A DNA stretch of 64,000 nt from Tridacna crocea (lineage: Eukaryota > Mollusca > Bivalvia > Cardiida > Cardiidae), in NCBI GenBank assembly GCA_943736015.1, contig OX031059.1:20323501-20387500 (forward strand), given 5' to 3'. A program made the translations under genes and the position numbers. How positions within the stretch are numbered: the stretch's first letter is position 1; the number at the start of each line of letters is the position of its first letter. This document shows positions 41,966-55,699 of the stretch, in pieces. The notes under the pieces are model-generated. The model did no database searches, was not told where the DNA came from, and was given only the letters and a program-made list of their open reading frames with translations.

Positions 41966-44900
41966 GTAATATAAACGAGTATCAAATCCACATAACAGTC
42001 ATCAATGTGTTGCTGTAAATTTGCAATTCTCTTTCATAAAGACTTAAAGTTGCCTTATTCATAGTATAACAGTATATGAAACTTGATTTAATCCTGGCCA
42101 TAATCATACTGATGTAACTACCACTGTGTAATTACGATTGTTGGATAAGGGTTTAAGACACATGATATAACTAAATATTACTTGGTTCGATCCAGGCCGA
42201 CGTTATGCTGATGTAAATTGTTATATTGTGTTAAATCTATGCAACTGTCATACTTATGAAACTCATTCAACTTGGTTCAATCCAAGCCATTGTTAAATGG
42301 TTGTAGAACATAAAACTAGCTTCAATCCATGCTGTGCTTTTACTTTATACATTTTGCTACTGTATGTAAATATGATTATGGATAAAAAGATACATGATAT
42401 ATTTGAAGACACTACTTGATTCAGGCTATGCCAAGGTTTACAAGATGTATTTTTGTTAAATTTGATCTAAAACTATACTGTCTGGAATAAGAATGGTGCT
42501 TCACCTCTTTCCTCCACAATCCATGCAGGCTCTGTAAGAACAAAGACATTTGGGAAGTATCACAGCTATAACAGTATACAAAACTTGGTTCAATCCTGGC
42601 CATGATCATACTGTGTAAATACTATTGGAGGATTAAGCGTTTAAGACTAATGATATAACTCAATATTACTTGGTTCGATCCAGGCCGACGTTATGCTGAT
42701 GTAAATTGTTATTTTGACTAATCCATGCAACAGTCATACTTATGAAACTCATTCAACTTGGTTCAATCCAAGCCATTATTAAATGGTTGTAGAACATAAA
42801 ACTAGCTTCAATCCATGCTGTGCTTTTACTTTATACATTTTACTACTGTATGTAAATATGATTATGGATAAAAAGATTTATGATATATTTGAAGACACTA
42901 CTTGATTCAGGCTACGCCACGGTTTACAAGATGTATTTTTGTGAAAATTTGATCTAAAACTTTACTGTCTGGAATAAGAATGGTGCTTCACCTCTTCCTT
43001 CTACCATGCATGCAGACTCTGTAAGAACAAAGAAATTTGGGAAGTATCACAGCTATTACAGTATTTAAAACTTGGTTCAATCCTGGCCATGATCATACTG
43101 ATGTAACTACCACTGTGTAAATACTATTGTAGGATAAAGGGTTTAAGACACATGATATAACTGGATATTACTTGGTTCGATCCAGGCCTACATTATGCTG
43201 ATGTAAATTATTATATTTTGTTTTCATCCATGCAACAGTCATACTAATGAAACACATTAAACTTTGTTCAATCCAAGCCATTGTTAAATGGTTGTTTAAC
43301 ATAAACTTCTTTTAATCCATGCTGTGGTTTTACTTTATACATTTTGCTACTGTATGTAAATATGATTATGGATAAAAATATATGATATAACTGAAAACTT
43401 CTTGATTCGGGCTATTCCATAGTTTATAAGATGTATTTTTGTGAAAATTTGACCTAAAACGTTACTGCCTGGAATAAGAATGGTGCTTCACCTCTTCCCT
43501 TCACTATGCATGCAGACTCTGTAAGAACAGAAAACAAAGAAATTTCGGAAGTATCATAATATAAAAGTATATAGATCTTGGTTCAATCCTGGCCATGATC
43601 ATACTGATGTAACTATCTCTGTGTAAATATGATTGTCGGATAAAGCGTTTAAGACACATGATATAACTAAATATTACTTGGTTCGATCCAGGCCTACGTT
43701 ATGCTGATGTAAATTGTTATATTTTGTTTAATCTATGCAAGTCATACATATGAAACTCAGTAAAGTAATAGTTCAATCCAGGCTATTGTTAAATGGTTGT
43801 TTAACATTAACTGGCTGCAATCCATTCTGTTCTGTTACTTTATACATTTTGCTACTGTATATAAATATGATTATGGATAAAAAATGTACGATATAATAGA
43901 AGAAACTACTTGCTTCTGGCTATGCTCCGGTTTATAAGATGTATTTTTGTGAACATTTTGATCTAAAACTTTATGTCTGGAATAAGAATGGTGCTTCACC
44001 TCTTCCCTCCACCATGCATGAAGACTCTATAAGAACAAAGAATTTTGGGATGTATTGCAGTTATAACAGTATTTAAAACTTGGTTCAATCCTGGCCATGA
44101 TCATACTAATATAACTACCATTGTTTAAATATTATTGTTGGACAAAGGGTTAAGGACACATGATATAACTGAATATTACTTGGTTCGATCCAGGCCGACG
44201 TTATACTGATGAAAATTGTTATATTTTGTTTAATCCATGCAACAGTCCTACTTATAAAACACACCAAACTTGGTTCAATCCAAGCCATTGTTAAATGCTT
44301 GTAGAACGTTAAACTTGCCTTAATCTATGCTGTGGTTTTACTTTATACATTTTGCTACTGTACGTAAATATGATTATCGATAAAAAAAATATATGATATA
44401 ATTGATCAGACTACTTGATTCGGGCTATGCCATGGTTTATAAAGTGTATTGTTGTGAAAATTTGATCTAAAACTTTACTATCTGGAATAAGAATGGTGCT
44501 TCACCTCTTCCCTTCACCATGCATGCAGACCCTGTAAGAACAAAGAAATTTGGGAAGTATCACAGTTATTACAGTATATAAAACTCGGTTCAATCCTGGC
44601 CATGATCATACTAATGTAACTACCACTGTGTAAATACTATTGTAGGATGAAGGGTTTAAGACACATGATATAACTGGATATTACTTGGTTCGATCCAGGC
44701 CTACATCATGCTGATGTAAATTATTATATTTTGTTTTCATCCATGCAACAGTCATACTAATGAAACACATTAAACTTGGTTCAATCCAAGCCATTGTTAA
44801 ATGGTTGTTTAACATTAACTTCCTTTTAATCCATGCTGTGATTTTACTTTATACATTTTGCTACTGTATGTATATATGATTATGTATAAAGATATATGAT

Positions 44901-46249
44901 ATAACTGAAGATTCTTGATTCGAGCTATGCCACGGTTTAAAAAATGTATTTTTGTGAAAATTTGATCTAAAACTTTACTGTCTGGAATAAGAATGATGCT
45001 TCACCTCTTCCCTTCATCATGCATGCAGAACCTGTAAGAACAGAAAACAAAGAAATTTCGGAAGTATCATAATGTAAAAGTATATAGAACTTGGTTCAAT
45101 CCTGGCCATGATCATATTGATGTAACTATCTCTGTGTTAATATGATTGTCGGATAAAGCGTTTAAGACACATGATATAACTAAATATTACTTGGTTCGAT
45201 CCAGGCCTAAGTTATGCTGATGTAAATTGTTATATTTTGTTTAATCTATGCAAGTCATACATATGAAACTCAGTAAACTAATAGTTCAATCCAAGCTATT
45301 GTTAAATGGTTTTTTAACATTAACTGGCTGCAATCCATGCTGTGCTTTTACATCATACATTTTGCTACTGTATATAAATATGATTATGGATAAAAAACTG
45401 TTCGATATAATTGAAGAAACTACTTGCTTCTGGCTATGCCTCAGTTTATAAGATGTATTTTTGTGAAAATTTTGATCTAAAACTTTACTGTCCTGAATAA
45501 GAAAGGTGCTTCACTTCTTCCCTCCACCATATATGAAGACTGTAAGAACAAAGAATTTTTGGAAGTATTACAGCTATAACAGTATATAAAACTTGGTTCA
45601 ATTCTGGCCATGATCATACTAATGCAACTAGCACTTGGTAAATATTATTGTAGGAAAAAGGGTTTAAGACACATGATATAACTGAATATTACTTGGTTCG
45701 ATCCAGGCCGACGTTATGCTGATGTAAATTGTTATATTTTGTTTCATCTATTCATCAGTCATACATATAAACTCATAAAACTTGGTTCAATCCAAGCCAT
45801 TGTTAAATGGTTGAAGAACATAAAACTAGCTTCAATCCATGCTATGCTTTTATTTTATACATTTTGCTACTGTATGTAAATATGATTATGGATAAAAAAA
45901 TATATGATATATTTGAAGACACTACTTTACTCACGCTATGCCACGGTTTTTAAGATGTATTTTTGTGAAAATTTGATCTGAAACTTTACTTTCTGGAATA
46001 AGAATGGTGCTTCACCTCTTCCCTCGACCATGCATGCCGACTCTGTAAGATCAAAGAAATTTGGTAAGTATCACAGCTATAACAGTATATAAAACTTGGT
46101 TCAATCCTGGCCATGATCATACTGATGTAACTATCACTGTGTAAATATGATTGTTGGATAAAGGGTTTAAGACACTATATAACTAAATATTACTTTGTTC
46201 GAATTAGGTTGACGTTATGCTGATGTAAATTGTTATACATGTACGTTGT

Positions 46250-46482
46250 TTAACTCATTACCAAAGAACAAAATTTTAGACTGTCCAAATTGAAAGCATT
46301 TGCAAATGACAACATAAAAGTGAATGAAAATATGAAATTTTGTTTTATGAAGTGCAAAAAACATGGTGGGAAAATTAGAAAATGCTGGTTACCAGCATTT
46401 TCTCCATTTCCCGTAGTTTTCTACAGGTTTTTTTTTTTCTCAGGGTCTTCATAAGTAGGGATTTTGTGTGGTAATGGCTTAA
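46250..46482 (+). mobile_element. Full-length TTAA MITE inside the array
   Basis: The flanks TTGT-TTAA and TTAA-TCCATGC match the unoccupied monomer sequence TTGTTTAATCCATGC, so the TTAA duplication is directly visible. Confidence 0.95.
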
Positions 46483-49327
46483 TCCATGCAACAGTTATAA
46501 TTACTTATGTGCGACAGTCATGAATACTTATGAAACTCATTAAACTAATGATTCAATCCAAGCCATTGTTAAATGGTTGTAGAATATCAAACCTGTTTCA
46601 ATCCATGCTGTGGTTTTACTTTATACATTTTGCTACTGTATGCAAATGTTATTATGGATAAAAAAAATTATGATATAATTGAAGCGACTAGCATGGTTTA
46701 CAAGATGTATTTTTGTGAAAACTTGATCTAAAACTTTACTGTCTGGAATAAGAATGGTGCTTCACCTCTTCCCTTCACCATGCATGCAGACTCTGTAAGA
46801 ACAAAGAAATTTGGGAAGTATCATAGCTATAACAGTATATAAAACTTGGTTCAATCTTGGCCATGATCATACTGATGTAACTATCTCCGTGTAAATATCA
46901 TTGTCGGATAAAGTGCTTAAGACAATGATATAACTAAATATTACTTTGTTCCATCCGGGCCGACGTTTTGCTGATGTAAACTGTTATATTTTGTTTAATC
47001 TATGAATCAGTCATACATATGGAACTCATTAAACTAATAGTTCAATTCAAGCCATTGTTAAATGGTTGTAGAGCATTAACTTGCTTCAATCCTTTTACTT
47101 TATACATTTTGCTACTGTATGTAAATATGATTATGGATAAAAAAAATGTACGATATAATTGAAGAGACTACTTGCTTCTGGCTATTCCACAATTTGTAAG
47201 ATGTATTCTTGTGAACATTTTGATCTAAAACTTTACTGTCTGAAATAAGAATGGTGTTTTACCTCTTCCCTCCACCATGCATGCAGACTCTGTAAGAACA
47301 AAGAATTTTGGGGAGTATAACTGCTATAACAGTATATAAAACTCGGTTCAATCCTGGCCATGATCATACTGATGTAACTACCACTGTGTAAATATTATTG
47401 TGGGATAAAGGGTTTAAGACACATGATATAACTGAATATTACTTGGTTCGATCCAGGCCTACATTATGCTGATGTAAATTATTATATTTTGTTTTAATCC
47501 ATGTAACAGTCATACTTGTGAAACACATTAAACTTGGTTCAATCCAAGCCATTGTCAAAAGGTTGCTTAACATTAACTTCCTTCAATCCATGCTGTGCTT
47601 TTACTTTATACTGTATGTAAATATGATTATGGATAAAAAATATATGATATTATTGAAGAGTCAATGATTCGGACTATGCCATGCTTTATAAGATGTATAT
47701 TTGTGAAAATTTGATCTAAAACTTTACTGCCTGGAATAAGAATGGTGCTTCACCTCTTCCCTTCACAATGCATGCAGACTCTGTAAGAACAGAAAACAAA
47801 GAAATTTGGGAAGTTTCATAATATAAAAGTATATAAAACTTGGTTCAATCCTGGCCATGATCATACTGATGTAACCATCTCTGTTTAAATATGATTGTCG
47901 GATAAAGCGTTTAAGACACATGATATAACTAAATATTACATGGTTTGATCCAGGCCTACGTTATGCTGATGTGAATTGTTATATTTTGTTTAATCTATGC
48001 AAGTCATACATATGAAACTCAGTAAACTAATAGTTAAATCAAAGATATTTTTAAATGGTTGTTTAACATTAACTGGCTGAAATCCATGCTGTTCTTTTAC
48101 TTAATACATTTTGCTAATATATACAAATATGATTATGGATAAAAAAAAAATGAACGATATAATTGAAGAAACTAATTGCTTCTGGCTATGCCACAGTTTC
48201 TAGGATGTATTTTTGTGAACATTTTGATCTAAAACTTAACTGTCTGGAATAAGAATGGTGCTTCACCTCTTCCCTTCATCATGCATGAAGACTCTGTAAG
48301 AACAAAGAATTTTTGGAAGTATTACAGTTATAACAGTATATAAAACTTGGTTCAATCCTGGCCATGATCATGCTAATGTAACTACCATTGTTTAAATATT
48401 ATTGTTGGGTAAAAGGTTTAAGACACATGATATAACTAAATATTACTTGGTTCGATCCAGGCCGGCGTTATACTGATGTAAATTCTTATATTTTGTTAAA
48501 TCCATGCAAGTCATACGTATGAAACAAACCAAACTTGGTTCAATCCAAGCCATTGTTAAATGCTTGTAGAACATTAAACTTGCCTAATTCTATGCTGTGC
48601 TTTTACTTTATAAATTTTGCTACTACACGTAGATATGATAATCGATAAAAAATATATGATATAATTGATCAGACTACTTGATTCGGGCTATACCATGGTT
48701 TATAAGGTGTATTGTTGTGAAAATTTGATCTAAAACTTTACTGTCTGGAATAAGAATGGTGCTTCACCTCTTCCCTCCACCATGCATGCAGATTCTGTAA
48801 GAATAAAGAACTTAGGGAAGTATCACAGCTATAACAGTATATGAAACTCGGTTCAATCCTGGCCATGATCATACTGATGTAACTACCACTGTGTAAATAC
48901 TATTGTAGGATAAAGGGTTTAAGACACATGATATAACTGAATATTACTTTGGTTCGATCCAGGCCGACGTTATGCTGATGTAAATTGTTATATTTTGTTT
49001 CATCTATTCATCAGTCATACATATAAACTCATTAAACTTGGTTCGATCCAAGCCATTGTTAAATGGTTGAAGAACATAAAACTAGCTTCAATCCATGCTA
49101 TGCTTTTATTTTATACATTTTGCTACTGTATGTAAATATGATTATGGATAAAAAAATATATGATATATTTGAAGACGCTACTTTACTCACGCTATGCCAC
49201 GGTTTTTAAGATGTATTTTTGTGAAAATTTGATCTGAAACTTTACTTTCTGGAATAAGAACTAAATATTACCTTGTTCGAATTAGGTTGACGTTATGCTG
49301 ATGTAAATTGTTATACATGTACGTTGT

Positions 49328-49558
49328 TTAACTCATTACCAAAGAACAAAATTTTAGACTGTCCAAATTGAAAGCATTTGCAAATGACAACATAAAAGTG
49401 AATGAAAATATGAAATTTTGTTTTATGAAGTGCAAAAAACATGGTGGGAAAATTAGAAAATGCTGGTTACAAGCATTTTCTCCATTTCCCGTAGTTTTCT
49501 ACAGGTTTTTTTTTCTCAGGGTCTTCAAAAGTAGGGATTTTGTGTGGTAATGGCTTAA
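49328..49558 (+). mobile_element. Duplicate of the array MITE
   Basis: Same insertion as 46,250, copied with its monomers; only a few base differences. Confidence 0.95.
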
Positions 49559-52500
49559 TCCATGCAACAGTAATAATTACTTATGTGCGACAGTCATGAA
49601 TACTTATGAAACTCATTAAACTAATGATTCAATCCAAGCCATTGTTAAATGGTTGTAGAATATCAAACCTGTTTCAATCCATGCTGTGGTTTTACTTTAT
49701 ACATTTTGCTACTGTATGCAAATGTGATTATGGATAAAAAAAAATTATGATATAATTGAAGCGACTAGCATGGTTTACAAGATGTATTTTTGTGAAAACT
49801 TGATCTAAAACTTTACTGTCTGGAATAAGAATGGTGCTTCACCTCTTCCCTTCACCATGCATGCAGACTCTGTAAGAACAAAGAAATTTGGGAAGTATCA
49901 TAGCTATAACAGTATATAAAACTTGGTTCAATCTTGGCCATGATCATACTGATGTAACTATCTCCGTGTAAATATCATTGTCGGATAAAGTGCTTAAGAC
50001 AATGATATAACTAAATATTACTTTGTTCCATCCGGGCCGACGTTTTGCTGATGTAAACTGTTATATTTTGTTTAATCTATGAATCAGTCATACATATGGA
50101 ACTCATTAAACTAATAGTTCAATTCAAGCCATTGTTAAATGGTTGTAGAGCATTAACTTGCTTCAATCCTTTTACTTTATACATTTTGCTACTGTATGTA
50201 AATATGATTATGGATAAAAAAAATGTACGATATAATTGAAGAGACTACTTGCTTCTGGCTATTCCACAATTTGTAAGATGTATTCTTGTGAACATTTTGA
50301 TCTAAAACTTTACTGTCTGGAAGTAAGAATGGTGCTTTACCTCTTCCCTCCACCATGCATGCAGACTCTGTTAGAACAAAGAATTTTGGGGAGTATAACT
50401 GCTATAACAGTATATAAAACTCGGTTCAATCCTGGCCATGATCATACTGATGTAACTACCACTGTGTAAATACTATTGTAGGATAAAGGGTTTAAGACAA
50501 ATGATATAACTGAATATTACTTGGTTCGATCCAGGCCTACATTATGCTGATGTAAATTATTATATTTTGTTTTAATCCATGTAACAGTCATACTTATGAA
50601 ACACATTAAACTTGGTTCAATCCAAGCCATTGTCAAAAGGTTGCTTAACATTAACTTCCTTCAATCCATGCTGTGCTTTTACTTTATACTGTATGTAAAT
50701 ATGATTATGGATAAAAAAATATATGATATTATTGAAGAGTCAATGATTCGGACTATGCCATGCTTTATAAGATGTATTTTTGTGAAAATTTGATCTAAAA
50801 CTTTACTGCCTGGAATAAGAATGGTGCTTCACCTCTTCCCTTCACAATGCATGCAGACTCTGTAAGAACAGAAAACAAAGAAAAATGGGAAGTTTCACAA
50901 TATAAAAGTATATAAAACTTGGTTCAATCCTGGCCATGATCATACTGATGTAACCATCTCTGTTTAAATATGATTGTCGGATAAAGCGTTTAAGACACAT
51001 GATATAACAAAATATTACATGGTTTGATCCAGGCCTACGTTATGCTGATGTAAATTGTTGTATTTTGTTTAATCTATGCAAGTCATACATATGAAACTCA
51101 GTAAACTAATAGTTCAATCCAAGCTATTGTTAAATGGTTGTTTAATATTAACTGGCTGAAATCCATGCTGTTCTTTTACTTAATACATTTGGCTAATATA
51201 TACAAATATGATTATGGATAAAAAAAAAATGAACGATATAACTGAAGAAACTACTTGCTTCTGGCTATGCCACAGTTTCTAGGTGTATTTTTGTGAACAT
51301 TTTGATCTAAAACTTAAACTGTCTGGAATAAGAATGGTGCTTCACCTCTTCCCTTCATCATGCATGAAGACTGTAAGAACAAAGAATTTTTGGAAGTATT
51401 ACAGTTATAACAGTATATAAAACTTGGTTCAATCCTGGCCATGATCATGCTAATGTAACTACCATTGTTTAAATATTATTGTTGGGTAAAAGGTTTAAGA
51501 CACATGATATAACTAAATATTACTTGGTTCGATCCAGGCCGGCGTTATACTGATGTAAATTGTTATATTTTGTTAAATCCATGCAAGTCATACGTATGAA
51601 ACAAACCAAACTTGGTTCAATCCAAGCCATTGTTAAATGCTTGTAGAACATTGAACTTGCCTAATTCTATGCTGTGGTTTTACTTTATAAATTTTGCTAC
51701 TGCACGTAGATATGATAATCGATAAAAAATATATGATATAATTGATCAGACTACTTGATTCGGGCTATGCCATGGTTTATAAGGTGTATTGTTGTGAAAA
51801 TTTGATCTAAAACTTTACTGTCTGGAATAAGAATGGTGCTTCACCTCTTCCCTCCACCATGCATGCAGATTCTGTAAGAATAAAGAACTTAGGGAAGTAT
51901 CACAGCTATAACAGTATATGAAACTCGGTTCAATCCTGGCCATGATCATACTAATGTAACTACCACTGTGTAAATACTATTGTAGGATAAAGGGTTTAAG
52001 ACACATGATATAACTGGATATTACTTGGTTCGATCCGGGCCTACATTATGCTGATGTAAATAATTATATTTTGTTTTAATCCATGCAACAGTCACACTAA
52101 TGAAACACATTAAACTTGGTTCAATCCAAGCCATTGTTAAATGGTTGTTTAACATAAAACTTCCTTTAATCCATGCTGTGATTTTATTTTATACAATTTG
52201 CTACTGTATGTAAATATGATTATGGATAAAAAATATATGATATAATTGAAGAGTTCTTGATTCGGGCTATTCCATGGTTTATAAGATGTATTGTTGTGAA
52301 AATTTGATCCAAAACTTTACTGCCTGGAATGAGAATGGTGCTTCACCTCTTCCCTTCACAATGCATGCAGACTCTGTAAGAACAGAAAACAAAAGAAATT
52401 TGGGAAGTTTCATAATATAAAAGAATAGAAAACTTGGTCCATTCCTGGCCATGATCATACTGATGTAACTATGTTTAAATATGATTGTCGGATAAAGCGT

Positions 52501-53904
52501 TTAAGACTCATGATATAACTAAAAATTACTTGGTTCGATCCAGGCCAACGTTATGCCGATGTAAATTGTTATACTTTCTTTAATCTATGTAAGTCATACA
52601 TATGAAACTCAGTAAACTAATAGTTCAATCCAAGCTATTGTTAAATGGTTGTTTAATATTAACTGGCTGCAATCCATGCTGTGCTTTTACATCATACATT
52701 TTGCTACTGTATATAAATATGATTATGGATAAAGAAAAATGTACGATATAATTGAAGAGACTATTTGCTTCTGGCTATGGCAAGATTTATAAGATGTATT
52801 TTTGTGAACAATTTGATCTAAAACTTTACTGTCTGGAATAAGAATGGTGATTCACCTCTTCCCTCCACCATGCATGAAGACTCTGTAAGAACAAAGAATT
52901 TTGGGAAGTATTATGTACAGCTATAACAGTATATAAACCTTGGTTCAATCCTGGCCATGATCATGCTAATGTAACTACCACTGTGTAAATAATATTGTAG
53001 GATAAAGGGTTTAGGACACATGATATAACTGAATATTACTTAGTTCGATCCAGGCCAACGTTATTCTGATGTAAATTGTTATATTTTGTTTAATCTATGC
53101 AACAGTCATACTTATGAAACACATCAAACTTGGTTCAATCCAACCCATTGTTAAATGGTTGTAGAACATTAAAACTTGCCTTTATCTATACTGTAGTTTT
53201 ACTTTATACATTTTGCTACTGTGCGTAAACATAATTATCGATAAAAAAATATATGATATAATTGATCAGACTAGTTGATTCGGGCTATGCCATGATTTAT
53301 AAGATGTATTGTTGTGAAAATTTGATCTAAAACTTTACTGTCTGGAATAAGAATGGTGCTTCATCTCTTCCCTTCACCATGCATGCAGACTCTGTAAGAA
53401 CAAAGAAACTTGGAAAGTATCACAGTTATAGCAAAAACTGAAAATTACCCTTTAGTTTCCGGAAAATTTTAGACACATCCATAGCCATCACTTCTTTTTA
53501 ACATGGATCAGAATTCTAACCAGTTATACTTTATAATATGATCAAATTCTAGACATATCCTTAAAAGAAACATTAGCAGACCACATCTTTCTCTCAAATA
53601 TTATCAGGAAATGAGAAAAGCAGGTGCATGTAATCATTATTTTTTTCTTTCTCATTAAAGTTATTCAGGCTTGTAAACACAAAGTATTTTATGATAAACC
53701 CTTAAAGATATGAAAGCGGAATAAAAAACTTGGATTAATCTATACCATGGCATAAAAACACCTGATCATAACAAACCTACAGGTCTCAAAATAATGCAAG
53801 CTCACTGCATAAATGAAATGCAGAGCATCAACAATAAAACATATTTGTCATTACAATAAATTGAACATCCTCTGAACTGACACTCTACAGGAACAGTTGG
53901 ATGG

Positions 53905-54084
53905 TCATTCCTTGACCAACACATTTAATGACCTTGGGCTCTGCTGGTTTGTGACTGTGCAATGGATAGCCAACTTCAAAGACCTGTCACTAAGTTTTCC
54001 CTGGTCCACTTTGGACAAATCCCATTCACTGCCTTCCTGACGCCACTTTATGCTTAAGAACCACTTACACAATGGATAACAACT
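53905..54084 (-). CDS. Candidate exon, minus strand, copy 1 (open)
   Basis: The minus-strand acceptor CCCCTTGTCCCCGTAG opens a phase-0 frame of 60 codons: SCYPLCKWFLSIKWRQEG, then SEWDLSKVDQGKLSDRSL, then KLAIHCTVTNQQSPRSLNVL, to TGA. Strong pyrimidine tract. The exon could end at an internal donor or be terminal. Product unknown. Confidence 0.4.
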   Translation of the reverse strand, partial: SCYPLCKWFLSIKWRQEGSEWDLSKVDQGKLSDRSLKLAIHCTVTNQQSPRSLNVLVKE

Positions 54085-55237
54085 CTACGGGGACAAGGGG
54101 TGAGTGTCAAAGAAAGTCTCAATCTAAAGCAATGACAAACATGTACTTGGTATATAGCACTACACATAATCCACATAACTGCCTTCAATTTGTTGTCATA
54201 ACTTTGCAATTTTCTTTGATAAAGACCTAAAGACGTTAAGATGATCAGGTATTCATGATATAACAACATTAAACTTGGTTCAATCCATGCCATGGACACA
54301 CTCATGTAACTGTCACTGTGTAAATATAATTGTTGGATAAAGGGTTAAAGGCACATGATGTAATTCTTGGGTTCGATCCAGGCTGATTCTATGCTGATGT
54401 GAAATATAATATTTGGATTAATCCATCCAAAAGCCATACTGATAAAAAACATTAGACTTTTCAATCGCAGCAATGGTCATATGCAGATAAAATATTAAAC
54501 GTCCTTCAATGCATGCTGGGGTTATACCATATAATTTTTTGTCACTATGTAAATCAATTTAGGATGAAAAATACATGATATAATTGAATACACCAAGTTC
54601 AGTCCATGCAGTAGTTTGTAAGATGATGTTTTTGTGATTATTTGATATAAAACTTTACTGTATGGAATAAGACTGGTGCTTCACCTCTTCCCTTCACCAT
54701 GCATGCAGACCATGCAAGTAAAAGAAGACTTGGGAAGTAACATAGTTATGGAAAGCATTGGAGATCATCATGTAGTTCCGTACAAGAAATTCTAGACACA
54801 TCCATAGCCATCATATTTCAATGACATGATTGGATTTTGGACACATCCGTAACAAAAGTTTAGCCAGTCACTCTACAAAATATGGTCAAATCTTAAGCCA
54901 CATCTATAATAGAAACACTGGCAGGGCACATTTTTGTTAGCTATTGTCAGGAAATGAGAAAGCAGGAACATGTGATCGTTTTCTCTTTAAAGTTATTCAG
55001 GTCTATAGAGACAAAGCATTCTATGGAAAAGGATTAGAGATATGATAGCTGAATAAAAAAACTTGCAACAATCCATACCATGGCATAAGAACACCTGATC
55101 GTAACAAACCTACAGGTCTCAAAATAATGCAAGCTCACTGCATAAATGAAATGCAGAGCATCAACAATAAAACATATTTGTCATTACAATAGATTGAACA
55201 TCCTCTGAATTGACACTCTACAGGAACAGTTGGATGG

Positions 55238-55417
55238 TCATTCCTTGACCAACACATTTATTGACCTTGGGCTCTCCAGGTTTGTGACTGTGCAATGGAT
55301 AGCCAACTTCAAAGACCTGTCACTAAGTTTTTCCTGGTCCACTTTGGACAGATCCCATTCATTGCCTTCCTAACGCCACTTTATGCTCAAGAACCATTTA
55401 CACAATGGATAACAACT
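55238..55417 (-). pseudogene. Candidate exon, minus strand, copy 2 (nonsense)
   Basis: Duplicate of 53,905-54,084. CAG has become TAG after IKWR. Other changes are G-to-E, S-to-N, QQ-to-LE and L-to-I plus three synonymous. This copy is probably non-functional if the frame is real. Confidence 0.4.
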
Positions 55418-55561
55418 CTACGGGGACAAGGGGTGAGTGTCAAAGAAAGTCTCAATCTAAAGCAATGACAAACATATACTTGGTATCTTGCACTACACAT
55501 AATCCACATAACAGCCATCAATTTGTCGTCATAATTTTGCAATTCTCTTTGATAAAGACCT

Positions 55562-55690
55562 TACCAGCATTTTCTCCTTTTCCCACATGTTTTCTACCCA
55601 TCTAAGAAAAATAATTTCATATGGACCACATTGAAACTGTTATCTGCAAATGATTTCAATTCAGACAGGTCTAAAATTTTGTCGTGCAGG
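55562..55690 (-). mobile_element. TTAA MITE, half copy
   Basis: ACCAGCATTTTCTCC to AATTTTGTCGTGCAGG. The left arm is absent and it sits at the end of the 1.33-kb duplicate. Confidence 0.7.
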
Positions 55691-55699
55691 TTGTGTAAA

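Larger units (their letters stand above)
45720..52030. repeat. Higher-order duplication of about 3.08 kb within the array
   Basis: Monomers at 46,747, 47,245, 47,736, 48,249 and 48,748 correspond to 49,824, 50,322, 50,815, 51,331 and 51,824 with near identity at an offset of 3,076-3,082. The inserted MITE is duplicated too. The second copy lacks about 178 bp (homologous to 46,006-46,183), joined at about 49,257. Confidence 0.9.
42050..53440 (-). repeat. Roughly 505-bp tandem array (about 22 monomers), possible micro-exon gene
   Basis: Landmark AATAAGAATGGTGCTTCACC recurs every 480-515 bp. Each monomer has three to five related sub-blocks with CTTGGTTCAATCCWRGCC or CTTGGTTCGATCCAGGCC. On the minus strand most monomers show the acceptor TTTCTTTGTTCTTACAG, a 27-nt block AGTCTGCATGCATGGTGAAG-GGAAGAG and the donor GTGAAGC. 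These blocks start (plus coordinate) at 42505, 42992, 43492, 44000, 44505, 45005, 45515, 46016, 46766, 47263, 47754, 48267, 48768, 49843, 50341, 50833, 51346, 51845, 52347, 52856 and 53365. Two blocks (45,515 and 51,346) are 25 nt. One (53,365) has lost the donor GT. In phase 1 a block reads (E)SACMVKGR. Short plus-strand ORFs here are shadows. Confidence 0.85.
53440..55565. repeat. 1.33-kb tandem duplication next to the array
   Basis: 53,460-54,240 matches 54,780-55,560 (for example GAACAGTTGGATGGTCATTC at 53,891 and 55,221). A diverged half monomer of the array, including a micro-exon block at 54,685 with a lost acceptor, separates the two. Confidence 0.9.

Noticed and set aside
42050..53440. 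CRISPR-like regular repeats
   Set aside because: The repeating unit is about 505 bp and diverged throughout, with no short repeat-unique spacer pattern and no cas genes; the sequence is eukaryotic.
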